Below, piece by piece: positions 16,625 to 25,458 of a stretch of DNA of 64,000 nt. Origin of the DNA: Chryseobacterium sp. Leaf201 (lineage in GTDB: Bacteria > Bacteroidota > Bacteroidia > Flavobacteriales > Weeksellaceae); contig NZ_LMKA01000046.1 in assembly GCF_001421435.1 (NCBI RefSeq), forward strand, positions 1 to 64,000. The letters are read 5' to 3'. Position numbers and translations under genes: made by a program. Position 1 is the first letter of the stretch. Each line of letters opens with the position of its first letter. A model generated the notes under the pieces. That model ran no database searches. It was not told the origin of the DNA and saw only the letters and a list, made by a program, of their open reading frames with translations.

Positions 16625-17076
16625 AACGACTATTTTTTTGTGGAACAATACTTATCATAACATCCTGCGCAACGGAAAAACCTAATTTCTCTCCGTTGTC
16701 ATCCAGCTTTTACAGCGAAACCAAAGGATCAGATTCAGACAGAGATACAAAAAACAGCATTGAAATCAGTGTAAAAGGGAATGTAAATGCATCTGAGATT
16801 TCCAATCTCATTGCCACTTTCCCGAATTTTAAGAACACAGCGTTAAACAGCGAAATTACAGTGCTGAAGTACAGCCTTCAGAATTATTTATATGCGATAG
16901 ATGTAAATAATCCAGGAGGAAAGAAAAAGGCCATAAGAGATTTTGAAAAATCTTACAAAAAAGTCCAGAAATTAAGACAGGATCTTAACAGCGACGATAA
17001 TGAAGTACTTAACCGTTATCTTGTAAGATTAAAAACAAACGTTTCTGCAATCGAAGATTATATTAAAGGGAATTAA
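16621..17076 (+). CDS. Hypothetical lipoprotein
   Basis: A 151-residue predicted lipoprotein with a lipobox ending at Cys16 (LIITSC) followed by ATEKPNFSPLSSSFYSETKGSDSDRD. The rest is polar; the C-terminal third is helical and Lys-rich (KKKAIRDFEKSYKKVQKLRQDL). No known domain is recognised. Its ATG overlaps the DUF4254 stop, so the two are translationally coupled and probably work in one process at the envelope. Ribosomal or catalytic motifs are absent. Confidence 0.8.
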   Translation: MKRLFFCGTILIITSCATEKPNFSPLSSSFYSETKGSDSDRDTKNSIEISVKGNVNASEISNLIATFPNFKNTALNSEITVLKYSLQNYLYAIDVNNPGGKKKAIRDFEKSYKKVQKLRQDLNSDDNEVLNRYLVRLKTNVSAIEDYIKGN

Positions 17077-17102
17077 ATTAATTAAGGGTATCTAAAAAAT
17101 CA

Positions 17103-17696
17103 ATGATTAAAATTCAGGCGGAATCTAACGTGCCTACAGAATACGGCACCTTCCGAATGATTGCTTTATCCGAAAACGAAAATGACTGGATGCCTCACAT
17201 GGCCATCGTCGCAGAAAACACAGATTTTTCAAAACCTGTCAACGTACGCTTCCATTCAGAATGCATTACCGGAGAAGTCTTCCATTCAAAAAAGTGTGAA
17301 TGCGGCCAGCAGCTCGATGCGGCAATGAAATACATCCAGGAACACGGAGGTGTTATCATTTACCTTCGTCAGGAAGGGCGAAACATAGGAATCATTAATA
17401 AGTTAAAAGCATATTCTTTACAGGAACAGGGTTTCGATACAGTAGAAGCCAATCTGAAGCTTGGGCTTCCTGCTGATGACCGGAACTTCGGGGTAGCTAT
17501 TGAGATTCTGACCATATTAAATATCAAGGATATCAATCTGCTGACCAATAATCCTGAAAAGGTAAAATATGTGCAGGAAAGCGACATTCATCTTAATTCA
17601 AGAATACCACTGCAAATTCCTGCTAATGAAACGAGCCGGGGATACTTACAGACAAAAAAAGATTATTTCGGTCATCTGATTGATGATAACAACTAA
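17103..17696 (+). CDS. ribA: GTP cyclohydrolase II
   Basis: A 197-residue enzyme that opens the imidazole ring of GTP and releases formate and pyrophosphate, the first step of riboflavin synthesis. The zinc ligands are Cys54, Cys65 and Cys67 in HSECITGEVFHSKKCECGQQL. YLRQEGRNIGIINKLKAY holds the active-site Arg/Glu/Gly loop, and TNNPEKV is the conserved late motif. It is a stand-alone domain without the DHBP synthase (RibB) half that many bacteria fuse to it; the partner must be elsewhere. It starts 26 bases after the lipoprotein gene. Confidence 0.95.
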   Translation: MIKIQAESNVPTEYGTFRMIALSENENDWMPHMAIVAENTDFSKPVNVRFHSECITGEVFHSKKCECGQQLDAAMKYIQEHGGVIIYLRQEGRNIGIINKLKAYSLQEQGFDTVEANLKLGLPADDRNFGVAIEILTILNIKDINLLTNNPEKVKYVQESDIHLNSRIPLQIPANETSRGYLQTKKDYFGHLIDDNN

Positions 17697-17809
17697 ATAA
17701 TCAGATTTGCTTTATGATTTAATATTTTCAAAAGACATAAAATATCATAATCAATATATTATAGTTAATTTCCTTTCTTATTTTCATAAGTTTACCACTT
17801 AAAAACTTT

Positions 17810-18736
17810 ATGAAAAAAATATTTTTGTCAGCTTCTATGCTTACTTTATTGAATTGTGCAACAAATGATATTATTGACGAACAAACTGATAATACATTAA
17901 CTATACAATCTTCAAAAACATTTTCGTTAATAGATAATAGTTCATTAGTTTCCAAAGCACTTACTACAGTAATGGATTTACACATACCAAGTGGTGCTCA
18001 AGCATCAAATGGAGGATGTAGTACGAGTACCGGTAATTCATATGGACCAAATCCCTTATATTATAACGACTATATTCTTAGAGGATATGGAAAACCTCAA
18101 AGAGATATAAGCTGGGCCGGAATTAAATTTCAAGCTGGAAATCGTCCAAAAGTGAAAACAAGCAGCAATGGACAAACATCTATAGATGAGGATCCTTTTA
18201 CTAATGCATTATCCATTGAATTTCCATTTCAAGCCAATACTACCTATGAAATTATATTAGAAACTAATATTCAAGATTTTATTTATAAAGAGCAGCACGA
18301 CACTTATGATCAAAATGATGATTATCATGGTCTTGAGCAAAGTCAAGCATTTCCTACAGTTGCCGTAGAACTGGCTGATTCGCCTGAAATAAGGGGAGGC
18401 AATCCATGCGCTGGAAGACCTGTTGTATCTCGGTTTATATCTGATAGAAATTATTACAAGACTCAAAAAGCAATAATATCCATTCCTCCTTCATATGAAG
18501 AAAAGTCGTTTACATTTAATTATTCAACTTTAACTCCTAGAAATGCTCTTATAATTTATTTTTTACCAGAATTGGCAGACCCAAATAATCTTCAATTTAT
18601 TCCGGAAAGTTCTTTTAATATGCTACTCAAAAATATAAAAATTATAGAAAAACCTTTTGATCCTTCTTATATTTCTACACCTAATCCTCCATTAAACCCT
18701 GATAGAAATCCACCATGTATGAGGTGTCCAAAATAA
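17810..18736 (+). CDS. Hypothetical lipoprotein, AT-rich
   Basis: A 308-residue predicted lipoprotein: lipobox ending at Cys16 (SMLTLLNC), then an acidic stretch (ATNDIIDEQTD). The body is rich in Asn, Pro and Tyr, with a beta-sheet character and several aromatic patches (YGPNPLYYNDYILRGYGKPQRDISWAGIKF). It ends in a Pro/Asn-rich tail with a CMRC motif (PDRNPPCMRCPK). No known family is recognised. It is more AT-rich than the flanking housekeeping genes and uses rarer A/T-ending codons, consistent with an accessory gene. A convergent lipoprotein gene follows after a shared terminator. Confidence 0.75.
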   Translation: MKKIFLSASMLTLLNCATNDIIDEQTDNTLTIQSSKTFSLIDNSSLVSKALTTVMDLHIPSGAQASNGGCSTSTGNSYGPNPLYYNDYILRGYGKPQRDISWAGIKFQAGNRPKVKTSSNGQTSIDEDPFTNALSIEFPFQANTTYEIILETNIQDFIYKEQHDTYDQNDDYHGLEQSQAFPTVAVELADSPEIRGGNPCAGRPVVSRFISDRNYYKTQKAIISIPPSYEEKSFTFNYSTLTPRNALIIYFLPELADPNNLQFIPESSFNMLLKNIKIIEKPFDPSYISTPNPPLNPDRNPPCMRCPK

Positions 18737-18742
18737 ATTTAA

Positions 18743-18777
18743 TAAAAAAATCTCCGAAATTGCTTCCAGAGATTTTT
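18743..18777. terminator. Bidirectional terminator between convergent lipoprotein genes
   Basis: AAAAAATCTC ending at 18753 pairs with GAGATTTTTT at 18768-18777 across a 14-base loop. The A-run before and T-run after the stem would let it act for both the plus-strand gene ending at 18736 and the minus-strand gene ending at 18811. Confidence 0.85.
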
Positions 18778-18810
18778 TGTAATTATAAAAAACTGAAAAG
18801 ATATATTTTA

Positions 18811-19329
18811 CTAATTTACTTTCACATTCTTAACATTGGAATCATTAAGATTATAATATTTAATTACTGCATTGTAATCACTTGTATCAACTGTAGAAGT
18901 CCCTTTTGCAGCACTTGCAGGTACTAATACTACTCTAAATGTTTGGTTTGATAAATATTGAGTTGCTTCTGCTGGTGACATTTGAGAAAGTTGATTGAAA
19001 TTTGCTGATGTTCTAATGTTGACTTCTTGAGTATTGAAATCAAAATCATAGTCTAATTCTCTGCCTGTAGGATAATTCTGAACATCATCTAAATAATATG
19101 TTTTAGGGATAATTTGCCATACATTTCCTACTCTTCTATATACTAAAACTACATCTGTACTTTCAATACTAATATCCATAGAAAGAGTAAAATCAGGTGA
19201 TGTAAATGTTCCTGTAGCATCTCTTACTTGAGAGTAAGTATCAAAATCCTGATTATCATCGTCATCTTTACAGCTGAATATGAATAAGCTAACAAAAGCC
19301 AGCAGTAACATTGGAAGAAATTTTTTCAT
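18811..19329 (-). CDS. Hypothetical surface-type lipoprotein
   Basis: A 172-residue predicted lipoprotein with a lipobox ending at Cys20 (SLFIFSC), immediately followed by KDDDDNQDFD. A Lys and acidic run right after the lipidated Cys resembles the Bacteroidota lipoprotein export signal that sends lipoproteins to the cell surface. The remainder looks like a small beta-rich domain (TFTSPDFTLSMDISIESTDVVLVYRRVGNVWQIIPKTYYL) and ends in YYNLNDSNVKNVKVN. This composition is widespread among Chryseobacterium and Flavobacterium lipoproteins of unknown role. It is convergent with the lipoprotein gene at 17810-18736. Confidence 0.8.
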   Translation of the reverse strand: MKKFLPMLLLAFVSLFIFSCKDDDDNQDFDTYSQVRDATGTFTSPDFTLSMDISIESTDVVLVYRRVGNVWQIIPKTYYLDDVQNYPTGRELDYDFDFNTQEVNIRTSANFNQLSQMSPAEATQYLSNQTFRVVLVPASAAKGTSTVDTSDYNAVIKYYNLNDSNVKNVKVN

Positions 19330-19397
19330 TTTATAAAAGTTTGTTTGTTTATTATATAAAGCATATTCAAATCATATACCAAAAGTTAATAAAAACA

Positions 19398-19429
19398 TTG
19401 CTTTCATCATTTTTTTAATTGTATTTTTG
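19398..19429 (+). promoter_or_regulatory. Promoter of the GH3 gene
   Basis: TTG at 19398-19400 and TATTTTTG at 19422-19429 match the Bacteroidota -33 and -7 boxes with a 21-base spacer. The -7 box ends 16 bases before the preferred ATG at 19446, which also argues against the upstream TTG at 19419 as the start. Confidence 0.6.
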
Positions 19430-19445
19430 TTCTTATTCAAAATTT

Positions 19446-21155
19446 ATGAAGAAACTGGTTTATACTCTGGTTTTTATTTCCTTGTTTCTAAGTTTAAAAA
19501 TCAATGCCCAGTACCAGCCTGAAAACCTCTCCAAAGAAGATTTGAAAAAGGCACACCACTGGGTTGATAAAACATACAGAAAACTTTCCCAGGACGAAAA
19601 ACTGGGACAGCTGTTTATCGTAGCCCTGTATACCAATAAAGGCGAAAACGAAATCAATGCCGTTAGAAATATCGTTGTTAATGATAAAATAGGCGGACTC
19701 ATCCTGATGCAGGACGATGCAGCGAGAGAAATTACCCTTGTTAACGAATTCCAGCAAAAATCAAAAGTTCCCCTGATGATCGGGATGGATGCAGAATGGG
19801 GCGTGTACCAGAGAATTGCTGCTGCGTATAAGTTCCCCTGGGCGATGACGCTTGGGGCCATCCAGGATAAAAGCTTAATTGAGAAAATGGCAGCCAAGAT
19901 TGCCGAAGACTGTCACCGGATGGGAATCAACTGGGATTTTGCGCCTGTGGTTGATGTAAATACCAATCCCAATAACCCGATTATCGGCAACCGGAGTTTT
20001 GGGTCAGAAGTGAATAATGTAATCACTTCTGCCCTGTCCTATTCAAACGGACTTCAGAAAAACAATATTTTAGCGGCAATCAAACATTTCCCGGGGCATG
20101 GGGATACCAGCACTGATTCTCATTTAGATTTACCCGTGGTTTCACATACTTCAGAAAGACTGGAAGCTGTAGAGCTTGCGCCTTTCAAAGCTTTAATGGA
20201 TAAAGGCATCGGCGGCGTTATGGTAGCCCATCTTTACGTTCCCGCACTTGAGTCTGGAAAAGGAGTTCCGGCATCGGTTTCCAAAAATATCATCACCGGA
20301 CTGCTGAAGGAAAAATTAGGCTATAAAGGCTTAATTATTACAGATGCTTTGAATATGGGCGCTGTAGCGAATAAATATAAACCCGGAGAACTGGACGCCT
20401 TAGCTTTTAAAGCCGGAAACGATATTATGCTGTTTTCACAGGGCGTGGCGGAAGGAAAAAAACTCATCCAGAAGGCAATTGACAACGGAGAAATTTCACA
20501 GTCGAGAGTGGAGGAAAGTGTGAAGAAAATTCTTCTGACCAAATATTTTTTAGGATTGGATCAATATGCTCCCAAAAATCCGGAACATATTAACGCTGAC
20601 CTGAATGATGATTCCCATAAAGTTCTCGTTCAGCATTTGTATTCAAATGCACTTACGTTATTAAAGGATGAAAAAAAACTGCTTCCTGTAAGCGGGAAAC
20701 AAATTTATTACGTTCCGTTGGAAGAAGCGCATTATCAGACTTTTGCGAACCGGCTGGGATCAAATGTTATTATTAAAAAAGCAGCTGAAATTAAATCCAT
20801 TCCGGCAAACTCTACCGTAATCGCAGGCTTTCACAAAGACAATTCAACCGCTTATAAGCCTTATAAAATTTCTGAGGCTTCAAAAAAAGTCCTGGCTGAA
20901 CTGACCAGGAACCAGAATGTGATCCTTACTGTTTTCGGAAGCGCTTATGCCCTGAAAGATATTGACCTGTCTAAAGTTTCCACTGTTCTTGTTGCTTATG
21001 AAAACAATGATGATTCCATGACGGCAACTGCTGATGCACTCAACGGAAAAACAAAAATATGGGGAAGGCTTCCCGTACTGGTCAATGATCAGTTGAAAGC
21101 CGGAGCCGGAACAGACTTGAATTCTGCCTCTGAAAATACAATGATAAACCAATAG
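19446..21155 (+). CDS. Glycoside hydrolase family 3 (beta-N-acetylhexosaminidase-like), secreted
   Basis: A 569-residue exported GH3 enzyme. From the ATG at 19446 it has a clean signal peptide (MKKLVYTLVFISLFLSLKINAQ). KHFPGHGDTSTDSH at about 213-226 is the NagZ-type signature whose Asp-His pair is the acid/base, and LIITDALNMGAV holds the nucleophile Asp300. The C-terminal part after about 390 is a Rossmann-like second domain (ALTLLKDEKKLLPV ... VLVAYENNDDS). NagZ-type enzymes remove GlcNAc from peptidoglycan fragments; a role in wall recycling or chitin breakdown is likely. An in-frame TTG at 19419 would add nine residues but lies in the promoter. Confidence 0.9.
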   Translation: MKKLVYTLVFISLFLSLKINAQYQPENLSKEDLKKAHHWVDKTYRKLSQDEKLGQLFIVALYTNKGENEINAVRNIVVNDKIGGLILMQDDAAREITLVNEFQQKSKVPLMIGMDAEWGVYQRIAAAYKFPWAMTLGAIQDKSLIEKMAAKIAEDCHRMGINWDFAPVVDVNTNPNNPIIGNRSFGSEVNNVITSALSYSNGLQKNNILAAIKHFPGHGDTSTDSHLDLPVVSHTSERLEAVELAPFKALMDKGIGGVMVAHLYVPALESGKGVPASVSKNIITGLLKEKLGYKGLIITDALNMGAVANKYKPGELDALAFKAGNDIMLFSQGVAEGKKLIQKAIDNGEISQSRVEESVKKILLTKYFLGLDQYAPKNPEHINADLNDDSHKVLVQHLYSNALTLLKDEKKLLPVSGKQIYYVPLEEAHYQTFANRLGSNVIIKKAAEIKSIPANSTVIAGFHKDNSTAYKPYKISEASKKVLAELTRNQNVILTVFGSAYALKDIDLSKVSTVLVAYENNDDSMTATADALNGKTKIWGRLPVLVNDQLKAGAGTDLNSASENTMINQ

Positions 21156-21188
21156 CAGTTATTACACCATCAAAATAATTATACACTA

Positions 21189-22337
21189 ATGAAAATAGGC
21201 ATACTTTGCTATCCGACCTACGGAGGGAGCGGAATTGTAGCAACCGAACTGGGCATGTCTCTGGCCAACAAAGGCTATGAAGTCCATTTTATAAGCTCTG
21301 CCCTTCCTGCAAGACTGGATATTACCAACCCTAATATTTTCTTTCACCGGGTGAATGTCCAGACCTATCCTCTTTTTCAGTACCAGCCTTATGACATTGC
21401 CCTGAGTTCTATGATCTACCGGGTTGTGAACCTGTACAAACTGGATCTGCTTCATGCCCATTATGCGATTCCTTATGCCTATGCGGCTTTCACGGCCAAA
21501 CAGATGCTGAAGGAAGACAACAATGACATTCCGCTGGTCACAACGCTTCACGGTACGGATATTACTTTGGTAGGACAGCACCCGAGCTACAAGCATGCGG
21601 TAGAATTTTCCATTAACCAGTCAGATGCCATAACTTCTGTTTCAGAAAGCTTAAAAAGAGATACGCTGCAGTTTTTCAAGATAAAAAAAGAAATCCAGGT
21701 GATTACCAATTTTATTGACAATTCTGAGTTTGAAGAGCGCAATGAATGCCAGAGAACCCAGTTTGCCAATGCTGACGAGAAAATCCTGATCCATGTTTCC
21801 AACTTACGTCCGGTAAAGCGGGTGGATGAAGTGCTGCAGATCTTCAAAAACGTCCAGAAAAAGGTAAAATCAAAATTAATCATCATCGGTGAAGGGCCGG
21901 ATATGGAAAAAGTAAATCAGTTTTTAGAGGAAAACCCGGAACTGATTTCTAAGATCCGACTGCTCGGCAAGGTGAATGACCTGTATAAAATCCTTCAGCT
22001 TTCGGACGTGTTTTTACTACCTTCTGAACAGGAAAGCTTCGGTCTGGCTGCTCTGGAAGCAATGGCTGCCCATACACCGGTCATCAGTTCCAATGCAGGT
22101 GGAATCCCTGAGGTAAACATCCAAGGGGAAACAGGATTCCTGGCGGAGATCGGTAATGTAGAAGCCATGAGCAATTACACCATCAAGCTTCTGAGCAATG
22201 AGGAACTCCTAGTTCAGATGAAGAAAAATGCGAAAGAGCAGGCCATTAAATTTGATCTGAAAAATGTACTTCCGGTGTATGAGGAAATGTACCGGACAAC
22301 GATTGAACATTTTAAAAATGAGATAACCATTATCTGA
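21189..22337 (+). CDS. bshA: N-acetyl-alpha-D-glucosaminyl L-malate synthase BshA
   Basis: A 382-residue GT4 glycosyltransferase that joins UDP-GlcNAc and L-malate in the first step of bacillithiol synthesis. The start MKIGILCYPTYGGSGIVATELG is diagnostic of BshA, followed by HFISSALPARLD and LHAHYAIPYAYAA; TLHGTDITLVGQHPSY forms the acceptor site. The donor site has the E-x7-E motif in EQESFGLAALEAMAAHTPVISSNAGGIPE. Bacillithiol is the main low-molecular-weight thiol of many Bacteroidota. bshB and bshC are not in the window. It begins 33 bases after the GH3 gene. Confidence 0.95.
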   Translation: MKIGILCYPTYGGSGIVATELGMSLANKGYEVHFISSALPARLDITNPNIFFHRVNVQTYPLFQYQPYDIALSSMIYRVVNLYKLDLLHAHYAIPYAYAAFTAKQMLKEDNNDIPLVTTLHGTDITLVGQHPSYKHAVEFSINQSDAITSVSESLKRDTLQFFKIKKEIQVITNFIDNSEFEERNECQRTQFANADEKILIHVSNLRPVKRVDEVLQIFKNVQKKVKSKLIIIGEGPDMEKVNQFLEENPELISKIRLLGKVNDLYKILQLSDVFLLPSEQESFGLAALEAMAAHTPVISSNAGGIPEVNIQGETGFLAEIGNVEAMSNYTIKLLSNEELLVQMKKNAKEQAIKFDLKNVLPVYEEMYRTTIEHFKNEITII

Positions 22338-22375
22338 TTTAAGCAAAACTTTAAAAAACGATTCTATATCATATC

Positions 22376-22400
22376 AAAGCATCCCGTAAGGATGCTTTTG
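22376..22400 (+). terminator. Rho-independent terminator after bshA
   Basis: AAAGCATCC at 22376-22384, loop CGTAA, and GGATGCTTT at 22390-22398 form a perfect 9-base stem followed by T and G. It lies 39 bases past the bshA stop codon. Confidence 0.85.
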
Positions 22401-22525
22401 CTTATCATAATATTAAAATTTAAAGAACCTTTCCTTTAGATTGATGAACAGCCATAAAATTAATCGGCTTATTTCCTCCCGATTAAAAAATTCCCTACAT
22501 TAGTGGTACCACAAAAACACAACTG

Positions 22526-23800
22526 ATGACCGAAAAATTATTACAGTATCTCTGGAATTTCAAGATATTCAAGAATTTTGATTTTATGGATATTGAAGGA
22601 AGCCCCGTTGAAATCATAGAATTCGGAAAATGGAATACCAATGCCGGCCCTGATTTTTTAGACGCAAAAGTGAAAATCAGGAATATCCTGTTAGCCGGAC
22701 ACATTGAACTGCATGTAAAGTCATCTGACTGGATTTTCCACAACCATTCCCAGGACCCCAATTACCGGAATATTATTCTGCATGTTGTTTTTCATCACGA
22801 CATAGAAATCAATGAGTTTACCGATAAAAATATTCCGACCCTGGAACTTAAAGCATATATTGATGAAGAGGTGCTCAAAAAATATGAGAAGCTGGCAAAC
22901 GGAAACCAGTTTATTCCCTGCGAGCCTGTTTTTAAAGCTTCCAAAATTCCGGTAGCTTTTCATGAAGAAAATATCCTGAAAAAGCTGGAAGAAAAATCGC
23001 TGGATTTTGAAAGGAGCCTGCAGCAGTTTAAAAATAATTTTGAAGCTGTTTTATTCCACAGCCTCGCCTATTCTTTCGGGCTTAAGGTGAATGCCTTTAT
23101 CTTTAAACAGATGGCTGAAAGTATAGATTTCACCGTCATCAATAAGGTCAGGCAGAACCAAACGCAGCTTGAGGCCTTGCTGTTCGGGATTTCCGGGTGG
23201 CTTGATCATCCGGAAGATGAACAGATGAACTTATGGAAACGGGAATTTGAGTTTGTTAAAGCCAAATTCAACATTTCAGAGGTACAGTTCCATCCTAAAT
23301 TTCTAAGATTAAGGCCGCCTAATTTCCCTACCCTCCGCCTGTCTCAGTTAGCTGCCCTGTACCACCGCCATCATAACCTGTTTTCAAAAATCATCCATAT
23401 CAAAGATGCGGATGAACTGTCTGAACTTTTTAAAGATGTAAAAGCTTCGGAATATTGGGACAATCATTTTAATTTTGGGAAAATATCAAAGGTTGAGCAG
23501 CCTAAAACCCTGACAAAAGAATTCACGGATCTGGTGATCCTGAATACCGTCTTACCTTTGAAGTATACCTATCATAAATACCACAGGGAAGAGATTGCAG
23601 ATGAGATCATTCATTTTTACCGTAAGCTTTCCGCAGAAAAAAATTCGGTAACGGATGAATGGAAAAGACTGGGAGTAAACATTAAGACTGCCCTGGAAAG
23701 CCAGAGCCTTATTTTTCATTATAAACATTCTTGTGAAGAGAAAAATTGCTTAAATTGCGGCATCGGTTTTAAACTTTTAAAAGATTCTTCAGATGCTTGA
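22526..23800 (+). CDS. DUF2851 family protein
   Basis: A 424-residue cytoplasmic protein of DUF2851, a family largely confined to Bacteroidota. Recognisable blocks are LLQYLWNFKIFKNFDFMDIEGSPVEIIEFGKWNTNAGPDFLDAKVKI, GHIELHVKSSDWIFHNHSQDPNYRNIILHVVFHHD and the C-terminal CEEKNCLNCGIG. The N-terminal part contains residues (E-x-H-x-K, D-x(n)-HV) reminiscent of a PD-(D/E)xK-type nuclease fold, and the last block has three cysteines that could bind a metal. Its 3' end overlaps the PspC gene by eight bases. Function unknown. Confidence 0.88.
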   Translation: MTEKLLQYLWNFKIFKNFDFMDIEGSPVEIIEFGKWNTNAGPDFLDAKVKIRNILLAGHIELHVKSSDWIFHNHSQDPNYRNIILHVVFHHDIEINEFTDKNIPTLELKAYIDEEVLKKYEKLANGNQFIPCEPVFKASKIPVAFHEENILKKLEEKSLDFERSLQQFKNNFEAVLFHSLAYSFGLKVNAFIFKQMAESIDFTVINKVRQNQTQLEALLFGISGWLDHPEDEQMNLWKREFEFVKAKFNISEVQFHPKFLRLRPPNFPTLRLSQLAALYHRHHNLFSKIIHIKDADELSELFKDVKASEYWDNHFNFGKISKVEQPKTLTKEFTDLVILNTVLPLKYTYHKYHREEIADEIIHFYRKLSAEKNSVTDEWKRLGVNIKTALESQSLIFHYKHSCEEKNCLNCGIGFKLLKDSSDA

Positions 23801-24014
23801 TAACTTGCGCCATAAAATGGAAAGGGAATGGTTTGGCGTTCTTACGAGAACAGGAGCGAAACTGGGAATTCCCGTATCCAAACTCAGGGTATTCTTCATC
23901 TATTCCACTTTTGCAACCGCCGGATTTTTCTTTCTGATCTACCTCGGACTGGCATTTACCCTCTGGGTAAAGGATATTTTTATTACCAGGAGACCTAATG
24001 TTTTTGATTTATAA
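23793..24014 (+). CDS. PspC domain protein
   Basis: A 73-residue membrane protein with a PspC domain: a cytoplasmic start (MLDNLRHKMEREWFGVLTRTGAKLGIPVSKLRVFFIYST) and one long hydrophobic segment at about 40-62 (FATAGFFFLIYLGLAFTLWVKDIF). PspC proteins take part in the phage-shock or envelope-stress response in proteobacteria; here PspA/PspB are not nearby, so only the domain name is certain. It overlaps the DUF2851 gene and is followed three bases later by a GNAT gene. Confidence 0.85.
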   Translation: MLDNLRHKMEREWFGVLTRTGAKLGIPVSKLRVFFIYSTFATAGFFFLIYLGLAFTLWVKDIFITRRPNVFDL

Positions 24015-24017
24015 ATT

Positions 24018-24530
24018 ATGGAATTTTTACAGATTACGTCACCTGAAGACTATAGGTTTCAGGAAATTTACCATTCTTACTGCTCTGCTTTCACCGAAGA
24101 TGAGAGAAGGGACCGGGACAAGCTCGCTGCTCTTTTTCTTAATCCGAAAGTAAAAATACTTTCCGTTTTACATGAAACGAAAAATGCCGGATATCTTATC
24201 CTGTGGGAACTGAGTACCTATACTTTCGTGGAGCATTTTGAGGTCTTTAGAGAATTCAGGAACCAAAGCCTCGGTTCTCATATCATACGGTATTTATCTG
24301 AAAATCATCCGCGGATTATCCTGGAAATCGAACCTGAACATCGGGATGAAAACGCAGGAAGACGGTATGCTTTTTACAGGAAAAACAGCTTCAGCCTGAT
24401 TGATGAAATGTATGTACAGCCCAGCTACGGGAAAGATAAAAAACCTTTGAATTTATGGCTGCTCGCCAATTATGCTCCTGAAAAGTTACAGGAAGTTAAG
24501 GATGAGATTTATGATGTTGTATATCACTAA
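24018..24530 (+). CDS. GNAT family N-acetyltransferase
   Basis: A 170-residue acetyltransferase. The acetyl-CoA-binding region is FREFRNQSLGSHIIRYL, a divergent Q/RxxGxG/A loop, after the beta-strand TYTFVEHFEVF; RRYAFYRKNSF is the typical C-terminal Tyr-containing helix and loop. It starts three bases after the PspC gene and ends before a strong terminator, so DUF2851-PspC-GNAT is one operon. The acceptor substrate is unknown. Confidence 0.85.
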   Translation: MEFLQITSPEDYRFQEIYHSYCSAFTEDERRDRDKLAALFLNPKVKILSVLHETKNAGYLILWELSTYTFVEHFEVFREFRNQSLGSHIIRYLSENHPRIILEIEPEHRDENAGRRYAFYRKNSFSLIDEMYVQPSYGKDKKPLNLWLLANYAPEKLQEVKDEIYDVVYH

Positions 24531-24536
24531 AATACA

Positions 24537-24567
24537 GATCCGGAGTGTACTGCTCCGGATTTTTTTA
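24537..24567 (+). terminator. Rho-independent terminator after the GNAT gene
   Basis: ATCCGGAG at 24538-24545 pairs with CTCCGGAT at 24553-24560 around a seven-base loop, followed by seven Ts. It ends the DUF2851-PspC-GNAT unit. Confidence 0.92.
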
Positions 24568-24640
24568 TAAACTTTGTCAGCTTACACAGGAAATTATACA
24601 TAAGCTTTTAAATTATGCATGATCATTATTGAAACGGGAT

Positions 24641-25375
24641 TTAATCTACCCCATACTCCAGCTTAATGGTAATGCTTGCTTCTTTTTCTTTGGAAGAAGT
24701 ATTGAAAGTCCCGCCGTAGGAATAGTCTTCATTTGAATTTGGGGCCGTGATCTGGATAACACCCATCGTTGCTTTTTTAAGATTGCCCAGGCTGCTGCCG
24801 GAATTTTCCGCTATTTTTTCTGCCCGTGCCTTGGCATCCTTTGTTGCCGAGGCAATCATTTCCTGTTTTACGGTAGCCAATTTCGTATAAAAATAACTTG
24901 GGGAAGAAGACGTAAATTCAATGCCGCGGTTGATAATTTCCGTAATATTCCTGGAAAGGTTTTCTATTTTTGCCACCTCTTTACTTTCGATTGAAACTTT
25001 CTGCGTCAGATTGTAGCCTGAGAATTCACCCTGAACATAGGTGCCGTTTGCATCGTTATAACTCCTGAACTGTTTCTGAATATCCACTGAAGAAAAAACA
25101 ATTTCATTTTGTCTGATTCCTTTGGATATGAGATAATCATTAATCACTTTCCGGTCTGAAGCCAGTTCATCATAAGCTGCCTTGAGGTCAGGATTGTTTT
25201 TGGAAAAACTTCCGGACCAGGTAATCAGATCGGAAGTAAACTGTTTTGTCCCCAGGCCTGTTACGGCAATGGTATTTTCAGATTTATTCCTGTTTTTAAT
25301 GGCATTTCCCAGAAAAGCAAGTCCTGCGATAAATCCGAAAGCTGCGATGGCAACTGCAATAATATTCTTGTTCAT
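24641..25375 (-). CDS. SIMPL (DUF541) domain protein
   Basis: A 244-residue exported or membrane-anchored protein with one N-terminal hydrophobic segment (about 4-24, IIAVAIAAFGFIAGLAFLGNAI) and a SIMPL/DUF541 domain. NTIAVTGLGTKQFTSDLITWSGSFS is the family opening, the repeat-like Asp/Arg helices follow (AYDELASDRKVINDYLISKGI), and YNLTQKVSIESKEV is the central strand. Relatives include BP26/OMP28 and YggE, periplasmic proteins linked to oxidative or general stress; their biochemical role is unclear. It is convergent with the GNAT gene and probably monocistronic. Confidence 0.88.
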   Translation of the reverse strand: MNKNIIAVAIAAFGFIAGLAFLGNAIKNRNKSENTIAVTGLGTKQFTSDLITWSGSFSKNNPDLKAAYDELASDRKVINDYLISKGIRQNEIVFSSVDIQKQFRSYNDANGTYVQGEFSGYNLTQKVSIESKEVAKIENLSRNITEIINRGIEFTSSSPSYFYTKLATVKQEMIASATKDAKARAEKIAENSGSSLGNLKKATMGVIQITAPNSNEDYSYGGTFNTSSKEKEASITIKLEYGVD

Positions 25376-25458
25376 ACAATTAATTTGACTGTTCTGTATT
25401 AGTTTTCAATGCTTTAATGCATCAAATTCCATTCCATGCCTGAGATTTTAAAGCTCTG

